From positions 38,507-102,506 of the forward strand of contig CATOPL010000011.1 in NCBI GenBank assembly GCA_951802115.1: a stretch of DNA of 64,000 nucleotides, written 5' to 3'. The translations under genes and the position numbers were made by a program. Positions 50,897-60,003 of the stretch are shown here, one piece after another. Under the pieces are notes generated by a model. That model did not search any database. It had not been told where the DNA came from and worked only from the letters and a program-made list of their open reading frames with translations. How positions within the stretch are numbered: position 1 is the first letter of the stretch; each line of letters opens with the position of its first letter. Source of the stretch: an uncultured Lachnospiraceae bacterium (GTDB taxonomy: Bacteria; Bacillota; Clostridia; Lachnospirales; Lachnospiraceae).

Positions 50897-51448
50897 ATGA
50901 AGAAAAAAATTACTACCCAGGAAATGACTCTCTGCGCTTTGTTCACAGTACTGACCGCCGTTGGAGCATTTATCAAAATTCCAATTCCTGTCGTCCCGTT
51001 TACTCTGCAGATTCTTTTTACCATGATGGCGGGACTTCTGCTGGGCGGAAAGCTTGGCGCGCTCAGTGTCGGACTCTATGCCATTCTGGGGCTGGTCGGT
51101 CTTCCGGTCTTTGCAGACGGCGGCGGATTCTGGTATATTTTAAAACCCAGTTTTGGTTACATTCTTGGCTTCATCGCAGGAAGCTATGTAACTGGAAAAA
51201 TGACTGAAAAAACGGAACATCTGACTTTTGGTAAAATATTAACGGCCAATTTTGCAGGGCTGACCATTGTATACGTCATGGGAATGATCTATTATTATAT
51301 CATCAGCAATTTCATCATTGACGCCCCCATCGGTCTGTGGCCTTTGTTTCTCTATTGCTTCCTTCTGGTCGTGCCGGGGGATATTTTCCTCTGTTTCCTG
51401 GCCGCAGGACTGGCACGGCGTCTGAAGCCGGTTATCGCCGGTATGTAA
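50897..51448 (+). CDS. bioY: Biotin transporter BioY
   Basis: BioY is the substrate-binding membrane component of the biotin ECF transporter. The 183-residue product has six predicted membrane segments and the BioY patterns GAFIKIPIPVVPFTLQ (residues ~20-35), the LGALSVGLYAILGLVGLPVFA segment in two parts (LGALSVG, then GLVGLPVFA) and FGYILGF. The frame extends upstream, but ATG 50897 fits: GGAG lies 10 bases before it and the family begins here. The BirA operator at 50803-50835 controls it. The window holds no EcfA/EcfT genes, so it must use a shared energy unit. Confidence 0.92.
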   Translation: MKKKITTQEMTLCALFTVLTAVGAFIKIPIPVVPFTLQILFTMMAGLLLGGKLGALSVGLYAILGLVGLPVFADGGGFWYILKPSFGYILGFIAGSYVTGKMTEKTEHLTFGKILTANFAGLTIVYVMGMIYYYIISNFIIDAPIGLWPLFLYCFLLVVPGDIFLCFLAAGLARRLKPVIAGM

Positions 51449-51601
51449 AGCAATCTCCAGTGGACATGCGGCGTATCCATCTGGAACTGTTTGGAAATTT
51501 CAGATAAATCATCTGATCATATCTTATCCAACCGGCACTTCGGTTCGTTGTCCGAGGCAATAAATTCTTTCCGGAAAATCTCTGACAGGAGGTCAAAAAA
51601 C

Positions 51602-52576
51602 ATGAATATCATACAAAAGTTAAAGAAAAAGATACTAAACGGTGAACAGATCAGCCGGGAAGAAGCCTTTCTTCTAACGGACTCCCCCTTGGAAGAACTG
51701 ACAGAAGCAGCAAATGAAATTCGAAAGAAAATCTGCGGCAATGGTTTTGACCTGTGCACCATCATCAACGGAAAATGCGGGCGTTGTTCTGAGGACTGCA
51801 AATATTGTGCGCAAAGCGCTCACTACCATGCGACTTGTCCACAGAGCTATCCGCTCCTTAACACCGATACGCTTTTAAAAAACGCCGAACATAACGATGC
51901 GCAGGGAGTTCTCCGCTATTCCATCGTCACATCAGGGAAACGACTTTCTGACCAGGAAATCGATCAGGTGTGCAAAAGCATCCGCGAAATACGCGATAAA
52001 ACATCAATCCAGATCTGCGTATCCTTTGGACTTCTGAATGAAATGCAATTCCGGAAGCTAAAAAAAGCCGGGGCATCCAGAGTTCACTGCAATCTGGAAT
52101 CATCCCGCCGATATTTCCCGCAAGTCTGTACCACACATACATATGAAGAAAAGATTGAAACCCTGAAAGCTGCAAAAAGAGCAGGATTATCTATCTGTTC
52201 CGGTGGTATTCTGGGACTGGGAGAGACTATGGAAGACCGGATTGATATGGTGCTGACCACCAGAGAACTGGGCGTGAAATCCGTGCCCATGAATCTTTTA
52301 AATCCCATACCTGGTACTCCTTATGCACAAAACAGGCCTCTGACGAATGAAGAAGCATGTCGGTGTGCCGCCATCTTCCGTTTTCTGATTCCGGACGCGT
52401 CCATACGTCTGGCAGGAGGAAGAGGACTTCTGAACGATAAAGGCGAATCATGCTTTCAAAGCGGAGCTAACGCCGCCATCTCCGGCGATATGCTGACCAC
52501 CGCCGGAATCACAGTAGAAACAGATATGGCAATGATCAAAAAGCTCGGATTTGAAGCGAGGTTATGGAATGACTAA
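51602..52576 (+). CDS. bioB: Biotin synthase BioB
   Basis: BioB is the radical SAM enzyme that inserts sulfur into dethiobiotin to make biotin. The 324-residue product has the radical SAM cluster CGRCSEDCKYCAQS (residues ~58-71: C-x3-C-x2-C) and conserved arginine and asparagine segments such as HCNLESSRRYF and MNLLNPIPGTP. GGAGG precedes ATG 51602; the open frame upstream is not homologous. bioD overlaps its last 8 bp, so the two are translationally coupled. It is the second gene under the BirA operator, after a 153-bp gap from bioY. Confidence 0.94.
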   Translation: MNIIQKLKKKILNGEQISREEAFLLTDSPLEELTEAANEIRKKICGNGFDLCTIINGKCGRCSEDCKYCAQSAHYHATCPQSYPLLNTDTLLKNAEHNDAQGVLRYSIVTSGKRLSDQEIDQVCKSIREIRDKTSIQICVSFGLLNEMQFRKLKKAGASRVHCNLESSRRYFPQVCTTHTYEEKIETLKAAKRAGLSICSGGILGLGETMEDRIDMVLTTRELGVKSVPMNLLNPIPGTPYAQNRPLTNEEACRCAAIFRFLIPDASIRLAGGRGLLNDKGESCFQSGANAAISGDMLTTAGITVETDMAMIKKLGFEARLWND

Positions 52577-53261
52577 AGCGTTATTTATCGTGGGAACCGG
52601 TACAGATGTAGGAAAGACTTTTGTCACCGGACTGATCCTGAAAAAACTGAACGAAATCGGAAAAAACGCCGCCTACTATAAAGCCGCCATGAGCGGTAAT
52701 GAACGAAACACTGACGGAAATCTGATCCCCGGAGACGCTCTGTATGTAAAAAACATTTCCGCCATCCGTCAGCCTCTGGATTCTATGTGCCCCTATGTCT
52801 ACGAACGTGCCGTCTCTCCTCATCTCGCTTCGCGGATAGAAGGGAATCCTGTCCGGATGGACTCTGTCAGGAAAGGATACAAAGAACTCTGCGCTCAGTA
52901 TGAATACATTACCATGGAGGGCAGCGGCGGTATTCTCTGCCCTGTCTGCCTTGACGAAGAAGAACTCTGGCTGGAAGACATCATCCTCACACTCCACCTG
53001 CCCTGTCTGCTGATTGCAGACGCCGGACTTGGCACCATCAATCATGTGGCTCTGACCGTGGAATATATGCGCAGCAGACAAATCCCTGTAAAAGGCATTC
53101 TCTTCAACCGTTTCCATCCGGGAAATATTATGGAAGAAGATAATCTGCGCATGTGCGAACATCGAACCGGATGCAGAGTACTTGCCTGCGTGCAGGATGG
53201 AGACACGGAACTTGACATGGATGCAGAAATATTGCTGTCTCTTTACGAATCTGTCCACTGA
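52569..53261 (+). CDS. bioD: ATP-dependent dethiobiotin synthetase BioD
   Basis: BioD closes the ureido ring of diaminopelargonic acid to give dethiobiotin. The 230-residue product has the Walker A loop VGTGTDVGKTFVTGL (residues ~8-22), the YYKAAMSGN segment (typical form YYKPVQTG) and EGSGGILCP (EGAGG motif, ~residue 118). ATG 52569 is chosen; it overlaps the bioB stop by 8 bp with GAGG a few bases upstream. The loss of Pro and Gln from the KPVQ motif is a small oddity. It precedes bioA by 99 bp. Confidence 0.9.
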   Translation: MTKALFIVGTGTDVGKTFVTGLILKKLNEIGKNAAYYKAAMSGNERNTDGNLIPGDALYVKNISAIRQPLDSMCPYVYERAVSPHLASRIEGNPVRMDSVRKGYKELCAQYEYITMEGSGGILCPVCLDEEELWLEDIILTLHLPCLLIADAGLGTINHVALTVEYMRSRQIPVKGILFNRFHPGNIMEEDNLRMCEHRTGCRVLACVQDGDTELDMDAEILLSLYESVH

Positions 53262-53360
53262 ATCCGGGCAGACAAATCAGCTTTTATACTTTAAGAATAT
53301 ATTCTTTTCGGAATAGGAAACACGAACTATTTACTGCAATACTGACACAGGAGGCATACA

Positions 53361-54560
53361 ATGATCTGGTATCCTTACCAACAGATGAAAACAATGAAAG
53401 AACCCTATAAGATTACGGATGCGCAAGGCGTCTGGCTTTATACCAAAGACCACCGGATGATCGATTCCGTCTCATCCTGGTGGAGTGTGATCCATGGCTA
53501 TAAACATCCGCTGCTGACTGAGGCCATCAAGTCTCAGGCAGACTGTTTCTCCCATGTGATGCTGGGCGGCCTGACCCATGAACCGGTACAAAAACTTGCC
53601 GACAAACTGGCGGACTGGCTGCCGGGAGACCTGGATTGCTGCTTTTTTTCTGATTCCGGGAGCGTGGCGGTAGAAGTTGCTCTGAAAATGGCGCTTCAGT
53701 ATTATGTCAATCGTGGAGAAATAAAAAGAACAAAAGTACTCTCTCTTACCCATGCTTACCACGGTGATACTTTTAAAACCATGGAGGTTGGTGACGATGA
53801 AGATTACCATTTCATCCTCGAAGCCTACGGGCCCAATCCCAATGTAATCCATATTCCTACGGACATACCGTCTCTGGAAAAAACCTTTGAGCTCTGTCAC
53901 AGCGAACTGAACTGTCTGATTGTGGAACCTCTTCTGCAGGGCGCCGGCGGTATGCGTATGTACGACATTTCTTTCCTGAAACGTGCGCGGGAGTTGTGCG
54001 ACCTGTATGATGTGCTTTTAATCTTTGACGAAGTGGCAACCGGATTCGGAAGAACCGGAAACCGGTTCGTGGCAGACCTTGTCCTGCCGGATATTCTTGT
54101 TCTTGGAAAAGCGCTGACCGGAGGCTATATCGGCCACGCCGTTACCGTAGCAAACAAAAAGGTGTATGACGGCTTTTATGATAACGATCAAAACAAGGCG
54201 CTGATGCATGGTCCGACCTTTATGGGAAACGCCCTCGCCTGCAGTGCGGCGCTGAAATCCATCGAACTGTTTGAGCAGGAAGATTACCTGTCAAAAATCC
54301 GGCGGATTGAAAAAATCACCCGCCAGGAAATGAAAGGCTTTACTGATCCGCGCATCAAAGAAGTCCGCATTATGGGCGGATGTGTCTGTATCGAAGTTCA
54401 TGATCCTGCAGTTTTACAGGGATATCAGCAATTTGCCTTTGAACAGGGAGTCTTCAGCCGACCATTTCTGAACTATCTCTACGCAATGGTTCCCTATATC
54501 ATTAACGAAGCGGAGCTGCTGCAGGTACTCAGGACCATGAAAGCCTGGTTCAGAAGATAA
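53361..54560 (+). CDS. bioA: Adenosylmethionine-8-amino-7-oxononanoate aminotransferase BioA
   Basis: BioA transfers an amino group from SAM (or lysine in some species) to KAPA, giving diaminopelargonic acid. The 399-residue PLP enzyme has MIDSVSSWWSVIHGYKHP (substrate-side tryptophans), a GSVAVEVALKMALQY segment, HAYHGDT, IFDEVATGFGRTG and the PLP lysine in VLGKALTGGY (~residue 246). It is slightly shorter than most BioA proteins (~430). ATG 53361 has an AGGAGG site. It is the last gene of the operon; no bioF follows, so the source of KAPA is not in this cluster. No clear terminator was seen in 54561-54680. Confidence 0.9.
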   Translation: MIWYPYQQMKTMKEPYKITDAQGVWLYTKDHRMIDSVSSWWSVIHGYKHPLLTEAIKSQADCFSHVMLGGLTHEPVQKLADKLADWLPGDLDCCFFSDSGSVAVEVALKMALQYYVNRGEIKRTKVLSLTHAYHGDTFKTMEVGDDEDYHFILEAYGPNPNVIHIPTDIPSLEKTFELCHSELNCLIVEPLLQGAGGMRMYDISFLKRARELCDLYDVLLIFDEVATGFGRTGNRFVADLVLPDILVLGKALTGGYIGHAVTVANKKVYDGFYDNDQNKALMHGPTFMGNALACSAALKSIELFEQEDYLSKIRRIEKITRQEMKGFTDPRIKEVRIMGGCVCIEVHDPAVLQGYQQFAFEQGVFSRPFLNYLYAMVPYIINEAELLQVLRTMKAWFRR

Positions 54561-54680
54561 CGCTTTCCCAGAATCTGACAAACCGCCGGCATGTCCGTCC
54601 GACTCCCTGACCGCGGAAATCCTCTGACAGGCTCTCCTGGAATCCTTATCAAAAAGGAGTTGCTTTTAAGCACCTATTTT

Positions 54681-55178
54681 CTAAAATGTCACCGGCAGGC
54701 GCGGAATCCCATCAATCCGCAAATACTGGCTCATACATGCCGCTGCAAATTCATGATCTGCCATATGGTCCAGTCCGGATACAAGTACGCTTCCGATCAC
54801 TCCTGCCCCCGCAACCCGAATTGGGAATCCGCCGCCTTTTGCCGTATACTCCTTCTCATTCAGTCCGTACGCCTCCAGGGACTCCTGATTCTTTTTCAGC
54901 AGCATGAACAGTCTCAGACTGCTCATCTCCATCGTGCGGACTGTATTATATTTTCTGAGCATCCACTGCTCGCTGTTATAACTGGTCCCTTTAAAACCAT
55001 ACTGAAATACCGTATACCCGCAATTCAACCGGATGCTGACAGCCACAGGAAGATGATTCCTTGCCGCTTCTGCCACCATCAGACTGCCCAGTTCCCAGGC
55101 ATCTTCATTGGTAAAATGAGAAAACTGAAGAATTTCCTCCTGCATTGCCAGTATTCTGATTGATTCTTCCAACATCAT
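54681..55178 (-). CDS. UPF0303/HbpS-like heme-degrading domain protein
   Basis: A 165-residue protein matching the UPF0303 (YBR137W/GlcG-like) family: WELGSLMVAEAARNHLPVAVSI (~residues 29-50), then YNTVRTMEMSSLRL and the C-terminal GGGFPIRVAGAGVIGSVLVSG glycine-rich segment. Family function is unclear; some relatives bind heme or cobalamin. AGGAGG lies 8 bases before ATG 55178, whereas ATG 55184 is only 2 bases from it, so the downstream start is used. It stands alone between the convergent bioA and the phosphohexomutase gene. Confidence 0.75.
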   Translation of the reverse strand: MMLEESIRILAMQEEILQFSHFTNEDAWELGSLMVAEAARNHLPVAVSIRLNCGYTVFQYGFKGTSYNSEQWMLRKYNTVRTMEMSSLRLFMLLKKNQESLEAYGLNEKEYTAKGGGFPIRVAGAGVIGSVLVSGLDHMADHEFAAACMSQYLRIDGIPRLPVTF

Positions 55179-55353
55179 ATCCATTTCCTCCTGAAAATTC
55201 CGTCAGCCCGTATCATATCCGGACCGAATGCTCACTGCTCCAGATCCAGCAGACGCTGCTTCCATGTAATCTTTATACTTCCAAGTATACCACTTTTTCA
55301 AAAGAAATACAAACGGTTAAAAATCCTCCCGAACTGCTCTTCTGCATCTTTCT

Positions 55354-57078
55354 CTATTTTGCAAGCTCCATCAAAGCAGTTTTCAGCCCTTCCAGAGCTT
55401 CCTCTGCTTTGCCCGGACTTTCTTCTTTTACCCCCATATAAAATTTAATCTTCGGTTCAGTCCCGGACGGCCGTACGCAGCACCACCCCCCGCGTTCAAG
55501 CTCATAATAAAGCACATTGGATTTTGGCAGTCCGGTTGGTGTCACATCGCCGCTCTTAAGTTCCAGTCTGGTATCCGACTCATAATCCCGCAATGCTATC
55601 ACATCATAATTGCCAATTTTCTGAAAAGGATTTTTACGCATATTTTCCAGAAGTTTCTGAATCCGTTCTGAACCGTCCATGCCTTTCATAGTAATAGATA
55701 CCAGATCTTCTTTGTAATATCCATATTTCTCATAAATATTGTTCATCTGATCTATAAGCGTCAGACCTTTTTCCTTATAATAAGCCGCCGCCTCGCACAG
55801 CGCCATAACTGCCACAACCGCATCCTTGTCCCTTGCATGAGTTCCCACCAGACAGCCATAGCTTTCCTCATATCCAAACAAATACTCATGGGAGCCTGTC
55901 TGTTCAAAAAGCTTGATCTGTTCGCCGATATATTTAAATCCGGTCAGTACTTCAATAACTTCTACTCCGTATTCCTCCGCAATCCCATCCGCCATATCTG
56001 AAGACACGATCGTTTTAACCAATGCCCCGTTTTTCGGCAGTCTTCCCAGTTTCCTGCGCACAGACAGCTCATATTCCGCGATCAGAAGACCGGACATGTT
56101 TCCGGTAAACGGAAGATACTCCCCGCTTTTTGTATCTTTGGCATAGACGCCCAGTCGGTCCGCATCCGGATCGGTCGCCAATACCAGATCCGCATTTGTT
56201 TTCTTTGCCAGCTCCAGCGCCAGCGCAAACGCTTTTGGATCTTCCGGATTTGGATAATCCACTGTTGAAAAATTACCATCCGGCAGCTCCTGCTCCGGAA
56301 CTACCTGCACATTGGAAAATCCCAGTTCTGAAAGTATCCGGCGCACCGGCAGATTGCCGGTTCCATGGAGCGGAGTATAGACAATCTTCAGGCTGTCCGC
56401 CATCCGGCGAATCGTCTCCGGACTCAGCACCAGTTTTTTCAATTCCTCCATATAACGGTCATCCATCTTTTCTCCGATGACCCGGAACAATCCTTTCTTC
56501 TCCGCTTCTGCCCGCTCCATCGTCCGAATAGCTGCGAAACCCGTCACTGCCTGGACTTCCGCTATAATCTCCCTGTCTTTTGGAGCTGTGATCTGTGCAC
56601 CGTCCTCCCAATATACTTTATATCCGTTATATTCCGGCGGATTATGGCTGGCGGTGATAACAATACCGGCAATACAGTGAAGCTCCCGAAGTGCAAAAGA
56701 AAGCTCCGGCGTAGGACGCAGCGTTTCAAAACGATAGGTGCGAATTCCATTTGCATTCAGACAGAGCGCAGCTGTCTCAGAAAATTCCGCCGACATGTTG
56801 CGGGAATCAAAAGCAATCGCCACTCCTTTTTCTTCGCCCCCCTGTTTCCGGATATAATTAGCCAGCCCCTGAGTCGCTTTTGCCACTGTATACACGTTCA
56901 TCCTATTCGTACCGGCTCCAATCACGCCCCTAAGTCCTCCGGTTCCAAAAGACAGGTCCTTATAAAACCGGTCCTCAATCTCTTTTTCGTCTCCCGCAAT
57001 TTTCTGAAGTTCTGCCTTTGTCGCCTCATCAAATGCAGGATCGCTGCACCACTGTTCATATTTCTCTCTATAACCCAT
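55354..57078 (-). CDS. pgcA: Phosphoglucomutase/phosphomannomutase (PgcA-like)
   Basis: This enzyme interconverts sugar 1- and 6-phosphates (glucose or mannose), feeding nucleotide-sugar synthesis. The 574-residue product has FGTGGLRG at the N-terminus, the phosphoserine loop ITASHNPPEYNGYK (~residue 140), the metal-binding DPDADRLG (~residue 304) and C-terminal RPSGTEPKIKFY for phosphate binding. AAGGAGA precedes ATG 57078; the frame extends upstream without homology. It belongs to the PGM2/PgcA subgroup by length and motif spacing. Its sugar phosphates could supply the glycosyltransferases of the flagellin island. Confidence 0.92.
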   Translation of the reverse strand: MGYREKYEQWCSDPAFDEATKAELQKIAGDEKEIEDRFYKDLSFGTGGLRGVIGAGTNRMNVYTVAKATQGLANYIRKQGGEEKGVAIAFDSRNMSAEFSETAALCLNANGIRTYRFETLRPTPELSFALRELHCIAGIVITASHNPPEYNGYKVYWEDGAQITAPKDREIIAEVQAVTGFAAIRTMERAEAEKKGLFRVIGEKMDDRYMEELKKLVLSPETIRRMADSLKIVYTPLHGTGNLPVRRILSELGFSNVQVVPEQELPDGNFSTVDYPNPEDPKAFALALELAKKTNADLVLATDPDADRLGVYAKDTKSGEYLPFTGNMSGLLIAEYELSVRRKLGRLPKNGALVKTIVSSDMADGIAEEYGVEVIEVLTGFKYIGEQIKLFEQTGSHEYLFGYEESYGCLVGTHARDKDAVVAVMALCEAAAYYKEKGLTLIDQMNNIYEKYGYYKEDLVSITMKGMDGSERIQKLLENMRKNPFQKIGNYDVIALRDYESDTRLELKSGDVTPTGLPKSNVLYYELERGGWCCVRPSGTEPKIKFYMGVKEESPGKAEEALEGLKTALMELAK

Positions 57079-57345
57079 CTTTATCTCCTTTTTTCTGATC
57101 TCTTTGCATATTTTATATTTTCCCGCAGAACCGGATCCGGCTGACATAACTTTTCGTCGCCGCTTCCTTACTGAATGTACTGCATAAGAATTTTATCGAT
57201 CAGATGTTCCTTTTACCTATTGTATTCACTCCTCAAAGTCCTGTCAATCTTCATTTTCTGAATTCCCTGGCGTTTTACCTGTCATGTCCCGAATTATCGC
57301 CTGCGGCTTCCGCTTCTTCCGGTTATCACATTATTCCCAAATCTA

Positions 57346-57960
57346 TCAGCCATCCAGAAATCCGAATGGATTTGTATCCTGCATCTGCAGATACTGCATC
57401 ATTAAATAAGCTCCTCTGAGAGAAACCCGTTCCTCTGACAGAATCGAACGAACCCGGTCCCGGTCCGCCAGCATCACCTCAATCTGTTCTGTAGACTCGC
57501 AGGCCTGTTTTCCCTCTGACGCATCCACTGTTCCATACACTGTACAACTCGTTTCATCCGTAAAACCGGGGCCCAGAAAAAACGGACGCCGAAAGCAGGA
57601 GGCACCGCCTGTATACTCGGCAAACGCAAAACCTGTCTCCTCTCTCATCTCTCGTACAGCAGCCATGCCCGGTGTTTCACCGTCATCCACAAGTCCCGCC
57701 GGAAGCGCAAAAATCTCTTCATCCAGCGGATAACGATACTCTTTAATTAAAACCAGGCGGGGCTTTACTTCCCTGGTCAGGGCATAGATCACAATTCCCT
57801 CCGGCTCCAGACCTTTTGTAAAAAGTTTCAGCCTTTCCTGCGGATTTCTGGATGCAAAATAATAATCAAAAGAATCGCCTTTCCGGGTCCTGGCATCCAG
57901 ATGATACAGATTTAAATATCAATTATCCGTCAACTTCTGCACAGCGTCAATTTTTTTCAT
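57346..57960 (-). pseudogene. NUDIX hydrolase interrupted by an in-frame TGA
   Basis: Reading from ATG 57960 (well-placed AGGAGAG upstream) the protein begins MKKIDAVQKLTDN, then meets TGA at 57919-57921 (codon 14), then continues in the same frame with YLNLYHLDARTRKGDSF to the end at 57346. The C-terminal part is a NUDIX (ADP-ribose pyrophosphatase-like) domain: ALPAGLVDDGETPGMAAVREMREETGF carries the NUDIX box in two pieces (GLVDDGE and REMREETG). A single change in an arginine codon (CGA or AGA) would create the stop. Internal GTG starts would give a shorter protein lacking the N-terminal strands. Sequencing error is an alternative. Confidence 0.8.
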
Positions 57961-58001
57961 CTTTATATCTCTCCTAAAATCTTTTTTCAACCTGTTCCTG
58001 T

Positions 58002-58165
58002 CAGCCGTGTGTCAGTTTCCATCTGATGCCCTATATTTCCCAGCCCGAATTCTTTTTGAATATTGCTCTTCGTCAGCCGCGCTTCTGTCTTCATCTGACT
58101 CCTCATATTTTCCGGACTCTTCTTGAATATAACTTTCTGTCAGCCGCGCGTCACAATCCACAGAA
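58002..58165. repeat. Degenerate tandem repeat within the 57961-58638 gap
   Basis: Three copies of a ~67-72 bp unit begin at 58002, 58074 and 58141 with CAGCCG(C/T)G. The first two align over their whole length (for example CATCTGA and TCTTGAATAT segments); the third is partial. The unit could encode a charged peptide on the minus strand, but no start with a ribosome site exists. The remainder of the 678-bp gap shows no gene. Confidence 0.55.
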
Positions 58166-58638
58166 GGTCTCCTCCTCATGAATACGGCATATCGCACTGT
58201 ATCCGATAAATCCGGATCAGCTATACTGCAGCAGCAGTCCCCTTATCAAACAGCCATTGCACTACATAAGAGCGTGCACAGAGATGCCTCAAGGCCAGAG
58301 CACAGACTTCAGGAACGAATCTTAAAGATTCTTTATTCAGAATAATGCTGCTGAAATTACAATATAGAACAATTACCTCTTGACGAACCTCTTAAGCAGC
58401 TCTATATTAAAAGATATCTTTTCAGTAAAAACTTACACGTCCAATACAAACAGGATATACTCCCGGAATCTCTCTGTATCCGCTTCTGCGGCTGATTTTC
58501 CGCCGGCTGCGCGCAAACTCATCCAGTGTACGCGCTGTGTACATTTTATCATTTTACACATATCCGGCAAAATCATCCGACAGAATCAGACACAACAAGT
58601 CTTTGGGAGTACATCAGGATAAAATGGAGGAAACAACG

Positions 58639-60003
58639 ATGTCCCGAAATTCTCATAAAATTGATATGTGCAGCGGTCCCATACTTCCAGGGATCATTGC
58701 CTTTAGTCTTCCCCTGATGTTGTCCGGCTGCCTGCAGCTTCTTTTTAACGCTGCAGACGTAATTGTAGTCGGACGTTTTGCCGGAAAAGAATCTCTGGCC
58801 GCAGTAGGCTCTACCAGCTCTCTTACCAACCTGCTGGTCAATCTTTTCATTGGTCTTTCCATCGGAGCTAACGTAACTGTCGGACATACTCTTGGCAGCA
58901 AAGACGACAGAGGAACCCGGGACAACGTACATACGGCTATCACCATAAGCCTGGTTTCCGGTGTTCTGCTTGTCGGCATAGGGCTTCTGTTCACCAAACC
59001 GCTTCTGATCCAGATGGGCGCGCCTCACGACGTTCTTAACAAAGCCGCTCTTTACCTGAAAATCATTTTTATCGGCATGCCCGCCAACATGGCCTACAAT
59101 TTCGGCAGCGCTATTCTGCGCGCCGCCGGGGACACGAAAAAGCCGCTCTACTTTCTGTCTGTAGCCGGCGCTGTAAATGTAATACTGAATCTGATCTTTG
59201 TCATCATCCTGCACATGGACGTAGCCGGCGTAGCACTCGCCACCATCATCGCCCAGTGCATCAGCGCTGCTTTGATCCTTCTCTGCCTGTGCCGAATGGA
59301 AGGACCATGTCGTCTTAATATAAGAAAATTGTATATCCATCCACTCCGTCTGCGCAGAATGATGCAGATCGGGCTGCCGGCCGGAATTCAGGGCGCTCTG
59401 TTCTCTTTTTCCAATGTGCTGATCCAGTCTTCGATCAACTCCTTTGGATCCATCGTTGTTGCCGGAAACAGCGCTGCCATGAGTATTGAACAGTTTGTCT
59501 ATATTTCGATGAATGCAGTCCACCAGGCAGTCGTCAGCTTCACAAGTCAGAACACCGGTGCCGGAAAACCCGGACGCATCAATCAGATTCTCTTTTCCGG
59601 CCTCGGACTTGTAACGATTGTAGGACTTATCCTGGGCATTGGAGTCAATCTCCTTTCCGAACCGCTTTTGTCCATCTATTCAACGGATTCTGCAGTAATC
59701 GCGGCAGGATGCACACGCCTTTTGTGGATCAGCGCGCCTTATTTCCTGTGCGGAATCATGGAAATTGTCATGGGAATCATGCGCGGACTGGGTTATGCGC
59801 TCACTCCCATGATCGTGGCCTTGTCCGGAGCCTGCCTGTTTCGGATCGTGTGGCTCACAACTATATTCGCATGGTTCCCGACACAGAATGCGCTTTTATT
59901 ATCCTACCCGGTATCGTGGGTACTGACCGCGCTGATCCACGCTCTGACCTATCTGTACGCCCGCAGGCATCACGCACTTTTTAAACAGCCGCATCCTTTA
60001 TAA
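58639..60003 (+). CDS. MATE family efflux transporter
   Basis: A 454-residue inner-membrane cation-coupled exporter with about 12 membrane segments. The N-terminus (GPILPGIIAFSLPLMLSGCLQLLF) and the NAADVIVVGRFAGKESLAAVG loop are typical for MATE proteins, and GAVNVILNLIFV and LPAGIQGALFSFSNV mark the inner repeats. ATG 58639 has GGAGG 8 bases upstream; the earlier ATG at 58624 has none. The last 23 bp overlap the end of the convergent YhaN-like gene. Substrates of such transporters include drugs and metabolites; this one is not predictable. Confidence 0.9.
   Translation: MSRNSHKIDMCSGPILPGIIAFSLPLMLSGCLQLLFNAADVIVVGRFAGKESLAAVGSTSSLTNLLVNLFIGLSIGANVTVGHTLGSKDDRGTRDNVHTAITISLVSGVLLVGIGLLFTKPLLIQMGAPHDVLNKAALYLKIIFIGMPANMAYNFGSAILRAAGDTKKPLYFLSVAGAVNVILNLIFVIILHMDVAGVALATIIAQCISAALILLCLCRMEGPCRLNIRKLYIHPLRLRRMMQIGLPAGIQGALFSFSNVLIQSSINSFGSIVVAGNSAAMSIEQFVYISMNAVHQAVVSFTSQNTGAGKPGRINQILFSGLGLVTIVGLILGIGVNLLSEPLLSIYSTDSAVIAAGCTRLLWISAPYFLCGIMEIVMGIMRGLGYALTPMIVALSGACLFRIVWLTTIFAWFPTQNALLLSYPVSWVLTALIHALTYLYARRHHALFKQPHPL

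Noticed and set aside
57919..57921. In-frame TGA as a selenocysteine codon
   Set aside because: NUDIX enzymes of this type have no known catalytic selenocysteine at this N-terminal position and no clear SECIS-like hairpin follows; a nonsense mutation is simpler.
58012..58197. 61-residue minus-strand frame over the tandem repeats
   Set aside because: No ribosome site or homology; explained by the repeat structure.
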